64,000 nucleotides of DNA from Pleurotus ostreatus/Saccharomyces cerevisiae fusant (taxonomy: Eukaryota; Opisthokonta), in the NCBI GenBank assembly GCA_024196135.1, contig JAMQCK010000031.1, forward strand, positions 92,971-156,970, read 5' to 3'. The notes beneath the pieces are model-generated. The model did not search any database and had not been told where the DNA came from. It saw only the letters and a list, made by a program, of their open reading frames with translations. Position 1 is the first letter of the stretch. Each line of letters opens with the position of its first letter. This document shows, piece by piece, positions 36,201 through 46,637 of the stretch. Both the position numbers and the translations under genes were made by a program.

Positions 36201-36677
36201 AGTGACAGACTCGTCTTCGCAATGCTCGTTGCGCGCTCATCTTGCTTGGATTCTTTAAGGAAAAGATTCTGATCCCTTTCTTGACTTTTCCAGGGGCTTG
36301 ATCAAAATAGTAGCGTAGAAAGCGAGCTGGCATTGGTAGTACACGGTCAATGTCCAAACAAATCTTCTAAAGTATGATACAAGTTCGGCACTATAGTACA
36401 TTGGAGGAGAGCACAGCAAGGAGGACATAGTGATACATATATAATACTTACATGCGAGCGAGGTGGGCGAGGATAATTTTCGAGGGCGCGGTGCAGTCCG
36501 GGGTAGCAAGTCCGAGGGGCGCTATGTCTAAGATTTGGTATGTCGAAGAGGGGAGTGGATAACAAAAGAAGGCAGCCGAATCCTGCGCTCATAAACAGTA
36601 GACGTGGAGCTATCACGAGGAACGTCCTAACTGCGCGCCAGACATGATATTCTTGTTGAAGGCGGCACAGGGAACCG
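33231..36677. other. 3.4-kb gene-poor region with a minisatellite
   Basis: No gene supported. The first part carries the promoter of the Ser/Pro-rich gene. Overlapping frames on both strands at 34893-35894 arise from the tandem repeat at 35.2 kb and are not convincing. Nothing else is recognised up to the 3' end of the NADAR gene. Confidence 0.4.
35204..35362. repeat. 20-21-bp degenerate minisatellite, about 8 copies
   Basis: Units of the pattern TCGTTGACTGCCAGTGCGGC follow each other with point changes and a few shortened copies of 13-19 bases. The variation is high, so the array is old. Confidence 0.75.
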
Positions 36678-38115
36678 CTACGCCGTCACTTGGCGTCTTG
36701 CGCGCTCGCACTCGCGCGAGCAGTACTTTCGGCCGGTTACCCTCGGCTGCTTTCCGCACTGGCGACAGAGCACACGGCTCGCGCACTCGCGCGAACAGTA
36801 CGGCGCGTTGCTCATGCGTTGGGGGCGGGAGTGGCAGAACTGTGGCTGGCGGTTAGCAATCTGGAAGACGACAAGATATGACAGCGACGTACGCTGCAGA
36901 GCACCCTCTTCGCGCATTGGGAGGAACAATATGGTTTGCCGTCCTTCTGAGGAGCGACGTGACAGGTCTGTACATGGGTCAGCAACGCATTCCTTCTGTA
37001 CAAAATGCCGGACGCACCTGGCAAAGCTCGATCCTCTCGCAGGAGGCGCAGAAGCCGGACTTCGACGTCTGCAATCGGACGCGGCACGTCTACCAAAGGA
37101 TTGGCATATGTAATCCACAAAGATAGAAAACACGACGTACCGCACACTGCGTCTGCGTCTGCGTCCGACTACGCTCCTCCCTCAGCCGGGAGCGGACGCG
37201 CATGAGCGCCTTGCCCAGCTCATTCCGACCCTGCCCGTCCGTACCGATACCCCAGAACCCGTTATTCGGCGACGTCTGCAGACAGCCGAATTAGCTACCG
37301 CGCACGCGGGCAAGACGCGGCGCCGGCGCCTACGCACCTCAACAAGCTCCCGAGTCCCGGTGGCGAGCAGCTCGGTCGCGAGCGCGGGGTGCTGCGTGAA
37401 TTTGAGGTAGAGGGTGAGCTCCATCTGAGTGCGTGTCGGGGTGAGTACGGAGGGGATTCTGAAGAAGATGGTGGATGACGAACCTTGGTGACGTTGACGC
37501 CGGACATCCAGTCTTGGCGGACGTAGGGTTGGTAGTGGCGGGCTTCCCAGAAGGCGTCCTTGCCGTTGGGTGAGATCGTGCGGATGTGCTCAGCGAGCTG
37601 GGGATAGCGGCGGAGGAACTGATAGGCTTGGGTCAATATTTTGAGCAAGGCGCCTAACACCGTGTTCTCACCTTGAAGGTCTGGAAAAGGTGCTCGCTAG
37701 TCGGATAGACCTTTCCATCGTACTCGACCGGGTACGGGGCGAGATTCGAGAAGCTGTGGTGCAGGCCCAAGCAGTCATGGCTGCAGCCGTCGAAGATTAT
37801 GGGTGAGGGCTGTCCCGGTCGCGTCTTAGCGTCTAACGCTTCAGACGGAGATGAAGAGCTCGAGGACCTCGCCTCCGAGGATTGCGGCGCCTGCACGAGC
37901 GACGACGTGCTGCCGTTCTTCAGCGCCGACTTCGCAGGGGACCCGCGGTTCTTGGTAGGGGTGACCGGCTTCAAGGACGATGCACGCTTGTCGACAGACG
38001 CCGAGCGCTTAGCGTGCCGGCCCTTGTCTGCCGTTGCATCGAAGTGGACGGAGCGTCCGCTGGACGAGCTCGAGGACGAGCATTGACTGGACGAGCTGGC
38101 GATATGACTAGGCAT
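36678..38115 (-). CDS. NADAR-domain protein with triple zinc-knuckle C-terminus
   Basis: Seven exons: 38115-37672, 37618-37484, 37424-37338, 37275-37141, 37068-37018, 36967-36893 and 36839-36678, all in phase, 362 residues. After a Ser-rich N-terminus comes a NADAR (YbiA-like) domain at about residues 115-255: FSNLAPYPVEYDGKVYPTSE, HLFQTFKFLRRYPQLAEHIR, DAFWEARHYQPYVRQDW and NNGFWGIGTDGQGRNELGKA. NADAR enzymes act on ADP-ribose-linked or N-glycosidic substrates; YbiA acts on riboflavin intermediates. From residue 268 three Cys-rich units follow: FCASCERIELCQTC, then YCSSQCAKRVLCSFC, YCSRECASRVLCRQC and YCSRECERARRQ. The spacing suggests several bound zinc ions. Each zinc unit has its own exon. 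The fusion may target the enzyme to a protein or nucleic acid; that is inference. Confidence 0.85.
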
Positions 38116-39901
38116 TATCTGTGAGAGATGTCTATTCAGACGAACAGGGGGATGCAGGGTCCTCAGGGTGCCTTTGTAGTGGCTATATAGATGTGTGCGT
38201 CCGAAGTGGTGCCACCGACCGACGTCAGGCAGTGCGCGTGCGTCGCGTGTGATAGCGATAGTGGGGCGGGCATTCACTTGCAACGCGGCGGCGCAGGGGA
38301 GGCCCGTTCGTGTGCAGATTGAGCTGCGTAAATAGCGCCGATCGTATAGTCATGAGCGAAACGAAGATTCGGTGATGAAGACGGCGGACCCACCGTAACT
38401 TTCCTCCGCGACCCGCGGGTTCCGCGATACAACCCTGGAACGTGCCCGGCTTCCTCTTCAGGGCTTCCGCAGAGTCAGGTGTGATATGGGCGAGGTTGTA
38501 GAAAGTCACTGTACCCGGGATAAACAGCTATCGGACGCTGTGGCGCCTAGAGGTATCAACCATGGTCGACGTGTCCCAGCCATCTGGACGGGTATCCTTC
38601 CCTCGTGGTTGCATGCAGGATTGGATACCTGGTCAGGTTGATGCACCAGCACGCTTGTGTATGACCGGTCCGAATCAACAAGGGAATCTGCCGGCGCTTA
38701 GGTTGAGCACGGAGGATCATCGACGCCAGGGTGAATAGACACACTTGCTAGGATGAGTTGCCGTCGGTGAGTTGGAACGCCCTCACCATTAGGAGCGTTC
38801 ATTACGGTGCCTCGGTATCGGTGTGAGGCGCAGCACGGGCGGTTGAAGAGCGCATAGGGGACGCGAATATGTGGTAATCAGAACGCTCACCCCTCTCCAA
38901 TTTTATCACGCTATCCTTCGACTGCTGTGGTTGTTGAACTTGGTTGACAGCGATATCTCCATGATCCTCAGGGTTCTGGAAGTTGCCTCGGCGGCAATGA
39001 GCACAATGTACATGAGAATGTAGCCACAGTTAGGAGACCTACCTCATGAGTTGCGTATACTGCCTGTGCATGGGATAGCTGCTGGGAGGTGGCATAGCAA
39101 GCCCCTCCAGGACGGCCAGCAGATGATAGACGCCATGTTTGAGCGGCGGCGATATCCACTATATGTCTGTCGAAGATCGGCCTGCTGACTTCAAGCTTTT
39201 CAACCAAAACAGACCTGGTCAATGGCCAATACAGTCGACAGGCAATGTGACTGCGCTCGAAGATTCATTATGAACGCCATCAGGAAGCCCGACCCTCAAC
39301 ACCTTGGATCTGGGTCGAGCCATCAGCGAAGGCATCGTACTATGGTGCTTCTGGCTTACCTCTTACCGCTATATGAACGGCGAAGCTCTCGGTATGAGTG
39401 ACGTCGCAGCAGGGGCCGTCAACACGCGCCCGTCCAGCGCAGATACGTGGCTATCCGCGACGGTGCGCCTCATGGGATGCACGAGTTAGGGTGCTTACTG
39501 ACCGTAGAACGGGAGCCGGACGTCCGACGCGCTCGCGGGCGCAGCGGGAGTTCGCAGGGCATGGAGCACAGCGTCACCGCCCAGGCGGCGCAGGCGAAGG
39601 GAAATGGCAGGTCGCTACACCATGAACGGATCCCATAATTGCTACAATTGCGCGCGCGCTATAACGAGGGCGAATCAACAAGTGAAGTAGGTGCCGCAAT
39701 CGCATGCTGTAACAGTTGAATGAATGAAGAAAGAAGCCTGAAGTCCAAAACCGACAGCGTAGTGTGCTGCTCCTGCCCAGATAACCCCTGTGCCCTCCGA
39801 CGCGCGCGTTGCGAGAAATAATGATACGTATACAATAGGTATAGAGTACAATCTGGGCGTGAATGAGCAACTGCGATAAGGAATGAAGAGAAGAAACGAA
39901 C
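38116..39901. other. Intergenic, no recognisable gene
   Basis: About 1.8 kb with the NADAR promoter on the left and the 3' flank of the receptor gene on the right. Frames are short and carry no motif. Confidence 0.45.
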
Positions 39902-41965
39902 CTAAAGCTGCGCCGTGGCTTGCTCAAACGCTGCCTGGGCCTCAAGCTTACGCTGACGAGCTATCGCGCGCTTATTCTCCTTCTTGGCGAAGCGCGTCGC
40001 AGGCCGGCCTTCGGTCATGGCAGGCGCCTCCACGTCTTCCTTGGGGCTCTTCCAAGAAAAGCGCGTGCCGTCGATGGCCTCGACGTCCGGCTTACCGTCC
40101 ATGACCTCCTCTTCTTCTTCCTCGCGATCGTAGTCCGCCTCGCCGGCGCCGGATACCTTGGGTAGGTGCTCAGTGCTGTTCCCGAACTCCTGCAGCTCCA
40201 CGGTGACGAGGACGCCGCCGTGCAGGGTGCTTGTGGCGCCCGCAAACTGCGTATCTGAGCGCTGACCAGAGCTGACGGGCATGCTGGTGTCGACGTGACC
40301 GCCGTTGCGCCAGTACTTGTACATGATGGAAACGCCGCGGGTAAGGGACGGATCGACGAAGAGCGCGATAGCGGCGAAGATCCCTCCTCTTGCGCCATCT
40401 AGAAGGACGAACGTAAGCGATGGAAATCGTGGAGTGAGTTCGGAACGTACAGAGGAAGTAATCTGTAGGAGCAGGTTAGGATGAGGGTGCGGACTAGAAG
40501 GGCAATGAACGCACAAATGACATAGATGGCGTAGAGGCCGCGAGAGTCGACGTCTCCATGCACAGAGATAGTCAGATCGGCGACTAGAGCAGCGCGTCAG
40601 TCAAACTAGAGTAAGGCGCCAGATTTCAACGCACAGGCGATGAAAGCGTTGACGACAATCACTGTTCGGGTTATGAGCAAGGCATAGCGCGGTCGATGGC
40701 CTCAACTCACAAGCGATAGGATACGCAGACACGCGAATAGCGACCGAAATGAACTGGTCGCGGAATGTCCGCGTACTCGCGCTCTTCTGCTGCTTTGTCT
40801 TCGTCGTCGTAGTCGTCGCCTTCGTCTTCGACCCCGTCTTCGTGCCGTTCTCCGAGCTCTCGCCACCAGAGGAGACCTGCTCCTTCAGCGTGACCTGCCC
40901 GACGCGAGTGCCGCTGTTCAGCGACCGCTCGCGCTTCCTGCCCTGCATGTAGAGCGTCACGAGGGTCTGGAAGGTCGTTAGCTTGAGTAGAGCGGGCGGT
41001 GGCGCGCACTCACGATGCCCACGAAGATGGTCGCCAACAGGCAGCTGAGGAGCTGCCACAAGTAGAGCGCCATCACGAACATCACGATCCTGCGCGCGAG
41101 GGTCAGCGACAAGTCAGGAGGCGAAGGATCAGCTTGCGCACCTCGAGTTGGGATCTTCGACGGTAACCCAGCAAACGGACAGAAGAGGATCCCAGCTAGA
41201 AGCGCGTAAGCATCTACGCGCGATTGACGATGACGACCACGTACCCAAACTTCCCTAAGGCCGCCGGTACGATGGGGACGAAGATCCCCACGGCGAACGA
41301 GCCCATGATGTACCACTTCTCTAGCTTCAGCACGTTGACGCCGAAGACGAGGACGAGGCATAGGTTGAGCGCCACGCAGGTGACGAGATAGTTTGTAATG
41401 CTAGCAGGCGTCGAGATGAGCCAGAGGAATATCAGTGAAATTCGACGATGCTTACCCGACGAACATGAAGATCCCAAACACCGAGGCCGTGCAAGCTCCC
41501 CGGTTGTCGTCCTCCTTCAGGAGAACGCAAACGGTATATGAGATGTCGTAGAGGAGCTCCCTGAAGGGTAGCGTGAGCTGCAATACTTTGCTAGCGTCGT
41601 AGGGCGATGCGTACATCACCATTGTCCATAGCAATAACCTATACGCCGGGACTGGGAATCAGTATCTTTTCTACAAATGAAAGCGCGATGCGTACCGGAA
41701 ACTGATGCGGTTGAGTGCTGGCCGTGCAGGAGGGCATCGGTATACCTTGGCGCGCATTAGATCGTATCGAAAGGGATACCCTAACCACTACTCACCAATG
41801 CAGACACCACCAGAATCATCGAGCACCTGGACTCAAGCATGAGCAAGCAAACGTGACGCGTCAAAGCACCACACACAGGAAGAAGCTCCCCATCGCCGCC
41901 CCCGCGCTCATGTGGTTCATCTGCAGGACCTCCCCATCGGTGAGGGTAAATCCCGACGTTGGCAT
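39902..41965 (-). CDS. Seven-helix receptor-like membrane protein
   Basis: Thirteen exons: 41965-41877, 41826-41796, 41745-41696, 41638-41615, 41560-41456, 41400-41245, 41195-41142, 41089-41014, 40966-40711, 40661-40635, 40583-40515, 40462-40451 and 40398-39902, all in phase, 481 residues. Helices are visible at GSFFLCSMILVVSALVY, LLLWTMVMELLYDISYTV, ITNYLVTCVALNLCLVLVF, WYIMGSFAVGIFVPIVPA, MFVMALYLWQLLSCLLATIF, then two more after a Ser/Thr/Lys-rich loop, ending YGARGGIFAAIALFVDPSL. The RPALNRISFR after helix 1 and the outer loop SVCWVTVEDPNSR are typical of basidiomycete GPCR-like proteins (Git3/cAMP-receptor-like). A 170-residue cytosolic tail is acidic then basic. Ligand unknown. Two features hide easily: a 54-nt intron (41561-41614) that keeps frame and a 12-nt exon. 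The N-terminal start is the best in-frame ATG; one at 42106 is possible. Confidence 0.8.
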
Positions 41966-43857
41966 GTTGGACGCCAGCTTGTCGTTAGCGCGCGGTGGCG
42001 GAGGACAAGGGGGAGGAGGGGGAGGAGGGGACGGACGTCGAGGCAGGAACGGTCCTCGCTCCGGCCCCTGGCTCCCTGGCGACCTATATATGAGCGCGTT
42101 CCGCACGCGAATTGGTCCTGACTCCTCACCTGCGACTTGGCGACCTGGGATAAACTGGATGCCGGATTAGGAGGTAAGACAGCGAGCCGTACGGTTGGGA
42201 CGAAGGACTTCAGTGAAGAGAGCGAGCAGAAATTCGCTGCATTCATGGTCATTGTTCTACAAGCGTCATCGTCGAGTCGTACGCCTTGTAAGGCTGGGCC
42301 TGCATCCGCTGCAGGATTATTGCGCCTTTCGAGAGCCTGGCCGGGGGCGACGGACATGGAAAGCTCCCGCGGAGACAATCTCACCTACCTGAACCGGCCC
42401 CCTCGAAGCCCCTGAAAATCAATCACGCCGACGAGCTGCCGACAGCCACCAGCGCTGCGCCCAAAAAGCCTCCGCTGGGGGTCTCGGGTGCCGGGAATCT
42501 GGAAAGGAGATAAAGGTGTCCTATTGGAGTTCGCTACGGAAGTCAAAGAAGAGGTTTGTGCATGAGAAGCCTAGTATCTTTTCCTTCTGAGCAGTCTTCT
42601 TGTTCATAGCCTTCAACTCGACATGGTGGTCCAGGAAGAGAGCGATCAAGGTGTCCAAGCGGTGACGCACACCGGAGGTAGCCGAGCACAACTCCGTGGA
42701 CCACAAAGGACGCTAGCGCCACAAACGCGGTCGGCCATGCTGGGTGCCTCAGAGGCGCATTGCACGGCTTGCGACAGCCGCGGGGACCTCTGGATTATCG
42801 TGAGTGGACCTCAAGACTATCGCGAGCGGGCTGCAACATCCAGCGTGCTGCACGCAAGTCGATTTTCGCCCGAGCGCTCAACGAGAATAGACCGACAGCT
42901 CTAGAGACACCGAATTCGCGCCAAGGGCTTTCGTAGTGGAGGGGTGGGGCGCCAACGTCGCTGCCGCCCTCCAACGATTTTGCCATTGTTACACCAAAAA
43001 CCAAGAACCAAGGAAACAAGTAGGTACTGTAGCTATGAACAACGGCGGCGAGAGCGAGGGAACCAGATAGAAGTACAGTGTCATCGTGTAGCTGTTCGGG
43101 TGCGCCGGCGTCGACAGGACCGAGCGCGTATAGCGCATGCGGCGTGAGGTACTGACCGGCTGTTTTGTAGCTAGGAGTAGGAGGAAGCGTGAACCACGAT
43201 GAGGAATGGAAAGCGTATAAACAAGCCCGAGGGACGAGGCCCAGGATAGTGATCCAGAGGAAAGGACCTGGATAGAGATCCCGAGTCCGGAAGAAGGTAT
43301 AAACAGGCGAGGAGATGGTAGTACAGTATATACAAAGCACTGCGACGCGGTTTTCTTGATAACACTGACAGCAAATATAGGTCATATCAGGGGAGAGGTT
43401 GGGAGCGGGGAAGAGGACGAGTAGGCGGTAAGAAGAGGAGGTCTGGTCAAGAGGAAAAGCAGGTAGACGGCCAGAGGAAGCGCAGGCTCGGAGATGAGGA
43501 AGAGTACGAGATCGGCAGCAAGAGGAAAGGGGATCATCGTGAAGATAGCGAGTTTCAGGAGCACCGGGAACCACATTCGGCAAGGGCGATAGGCCCCGAG
43601 GATCGTGGATCGGCAACTGTGATAGGTGCCCAGGACCGGCTACTGTGATAGCATCGACCGGCGGTAAAGGAACGGTGCCTATGAGCAGGTCGTCGGTTAG
43701 GGGTGGGAGACTGAGCGCATGACCAGCCGCGGTCTCGTGACGCAGAGTTGACAATGACGACACGCGTTCGTCTCGCGACGACGGCCAGCTCGCCACACGA
43801 CGATCCGCCCAATCGGCCGCCCGAGCACCCCTCGTCGCCACACCACATCGAGCACGC
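41966..43857. other. Intergenic with CT-rich spurious frames
   Basis: Holds the receptor promoter and the 3' flank of the next minus-strand gene. The minus strand has long open frames (42795-43841, 348 codons, and hydrophobic ones at 43171-43576). Their composition follows CT-rich DNA and they lack family motifs. A membrane-protein gene here cannot be excluded. Confidence 0.35.
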
Positions 43858-44870
43858 TCAGTTCGCCACCCTCCGCCTCGCGCGCCTCGTCTTCAACCTC
43901 ATCGTGCGCATGCTGCGCACCAGGTCGTCCACGTCCGCGTCCGAGTCGCCCACGCCAAGGGCGCTCATGCCGGCGATCACGACGTCGAGGTCGGACGCGG
44001 GCTTCTTGCTCGAGCGCTTGCGGCGGCGGCGGGGGATAGTCGGTGTGGCGGGAGCGGCGAGTGGTGGGGTGGTGGGCGTGCTGATGGTAGTGGGCGCCAA
44101 AGATGTGCGGGGCACGGTGGACGTGCTGGGCGCAGCAGATGGAGTAGGCGCGGTATATGGACTTGGTGCAGTCGTAATCGGCGCCGCAGACGTGCTCGAT
44201 GCGTCAGAGCCGCCGCGACGCCTGGTCGGACCAAACACAGCAGCACCCCGCGCACGCCAACTAGGCCGCTCCGGCGACGAGTCCCGGCTCGACGCATCGC
44301 TGGGCGGATACGGGACGAGCCCGCGCGCGACGCGTCCTGTCCTTGGAGGCCACGAGTGCCGTACGGGGGGCAGAGGGACGTCGGCGGGCAGCTCAGGGGA
44401 AGAGGGCGGCGAGTACGGGTGATAGGCCATGACATGTGCGGGCTGGCGAGCAGAGTTGCTGCGCGTGCGGCCAGTGCGGTGGCGCTCACGGAGGACGTTG
44501 GGTCTAGGATGATGTCAAGTGAGCTTGGGTAGAACGCATGGAATGGCGAAACACATACGGGACGCTGAGAGAGTCCTGCGCCTGGGTATATGCGGGGGGC
44601 TGGTCGAAGTTCACGGAGCCCAGCCAGGAGGGCTGGCCATCCGCAGAGAAGGTGGGATTGCGGATGACGTTCGAGTCGTCCTCGCTGCTGTAGTTGCGCT
44701 CGATGATGGGGACGTCGACATGGTGGAAGGTAGCGGGGTTGGGAGGGGGCGGGACTGGAAGCGCGTCAGTATAGAGGTCCTGAGGATGCGGCGATGGATA
44801 ACGCACTATCAGTGAAATCCCTGGAGAAGCTGAAGCTCTCCCCAAAGTCGTAGAAGATCAGGCCAGACAT
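43858..44870 (-). CDS. Pro/Ser-rich protein of unknown function
   Basis: Three exons: 44870-44807, 44754-44559 and 44503-43858, in phase, 301 residues. It begins MSGLIFYDFGESFSFSRDF and has an acidic, Pro-rich first third with ADGQPSWLGSVNFDQPPAY. The middle is Ser/Pro/Ala/Thr low complexity. Near the C-terminus a basic RRRRKRSSKK (likely nuclear signal) precedes LDVVIAGMSALGVGDSDADV and a final Arg-rich segment. No catalytic motif or membrane segment. The gene is supported by consistent splice phases and good start context, not by a known family. Function unknown. Confidence 0.65.
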
Positions 44871-46532
44871 GGCGACTGGGCTGGGCAGAGATTGCGAGTT
44901 TTGTGCTGCAGGGTAGCGCACTGCTTCTGTGCGCGGTAGCGGGCGAGAGCGGCTCGCACGCTGGGAAATTAGGATGGCGGTGGTGGACGAGAGACAAGAC
45001 GTTGCTACGCGCCCTTATATCGAAGATTACCACGCGTCCCATCATGACAAGTCGCGAATGATGCAGGGTGGGCACGGGGACTTCTTCGGCGGCGATCTCG
45101 ACCTTTTCTTGTTCGTCCTCTCCAGGTCGATCGCGTTGCTCTCTTCGCTCAGGCTCTTCGAAATAACGTTCTTCGACCGGTGGACTCCCTCCCGCTCGCT
45201 TCTGGGGCCAGATACGCGGTCAGTTCTGCTGCAATTGCGTTGTAGAATGCCACGCACCGGCGATTGACGGCAACCACCTGGCGGCCACGCTGCCCGCCCG
45301 TTCCCACGTCTTGCTTTGTTCTGCTATCAGCTGCCACAGCTGTGCTGCCGGCTGCCCTGGCGCGAGCAATCGCAACCATGCCTCGACCAATCACGACCCG
45401 CGCAAGTGTGAGCTTCCATCGCAGATGGGGCCCGCGGCGTCGCCTGGAATGATGCTGAGCACCGCACGGGTCGATGCCGAGGGCCTCCCGGAGCGATAAT
45501 GAGGCTATTGGGGACCGCCCGGAATGATGCTGAGGACCGCATCCTGATGCTTGCTCGCTGCTATCGATGGCGCTGGATCCACACTTGGGGATGTGCTCGG
45601 CGGGGCTGAGACCGAAGGGGGGATGGGGGTGCTGGGACGGGGAAGGCCGAAGCTGGCAGCGTCGACACTGGGGGACTTACCTTGGTTGCCGATGAACAGG
45701 CCAATGTCTTAAGGATCTCGGGGCTTACAAGAGTGTTCTCGCGGATGGGCTTGGAAGGAGGATATGCATTACAAGCTGGCTAAGGGCGGGTTTGCGTATA
45801 CGGTATTGGGGGGTGCGGTACGTCGTAGACGGGGGACGATACGTCGTGGATGGTGCCGGGATCCTGTTGCGCTATCCAAGACAGGCGAAATGCCAGGACG
45901 GGAAGTACGCGTGCCAGGACGGGGAGTGCGCGTGGAGAGGCGAGTAGGAGTAGGCTTGGAGATATGCTTTTAGCTGGCGACCACGAGCTTCTCGCCGATG
46001 ACGGGATCTTGCGGGCTGTATGGGGAGAAGCAGGAAGTCAGGAAGTACGGCGCTTGCGCGTCCTTTTATACTCAACGGGGTCGACAAACAAGAATCAACA
46101 AGTGTGGCCAGTCGCGTCGCGGGAATTCTCCTTCCATTGTTCTCCTCGTACTTCCTGACAATATGCGGATATTCAGAACATATTTGAACGCGAAGCATGA
46201 CCCTCTCGGCCTCGTGTGACTTCTTTGACGCTGTGAGGACTTTGACAAGGTGCAGAGGCTCTCTTGGGGACAGACCGCTCGAACGTGAAGGCTTCGGAGA
46301 CCCTTCCTAGGTGCGTCCGCGGCTATCGTATTATTCGCCTACTGAATATATCTCTATCTCAAAGGGAATCTTTGAAAGGCTTGTCAGGTCAGCTACTTCT
46401 CCATCCAAGCCGGAAGACTGAAAGGGATGAAAGAAGACAATGAGCAACAATCGACCGTCGAGGACCTGCCTTCCTGAAAGCCATATCGGCTATCGCCAGA
46501 GTCTGCTATGACCCTCCAAGCAGCGAACACCG
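44871..46532. other. Intergenic with short direct repeats
   Basis: No gene supported. Two imperfect copies of GGAATGATGCTGAGSACCGC occur at about 45447 and 45520. Two copies of GCCAGGACGGGRAGTRCGCG occur at about 45891 and 45910. ACGTCGTRGAYGG occurs twice near 45818-45852. The left end holds the promoter of the preceding gene. Confidence 0.45.
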
Positions 46533-46540
46533 TATAAATA
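46533..46540 (+). promoter_or_regulatory. TATA box
   Basis: TATAAATA 97 bases before the ATG at 46638, with a CT-rich stretch between them. Position and sequence fit the core promoter of the CCCH/RING gene. Confidence 0.55.
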
Positions 46541-46637
46541 CCCTACGCATCCATAGGGCTCCTCCGCCGCCTGGCTCCCTTCAATACTCTCCCTATCCCG
46601 GCTTTGTTACCGCCTATACCCCTCGTCGTTCCCTGAA

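Noticed and set aside
42795..43841. 348-codon minus-strand frame and hydrophobic neighbours
   Set aside because: No motif, CT-driven composition, and competing open frames in the same stretch. Kept only as a note in the intergenic entry.
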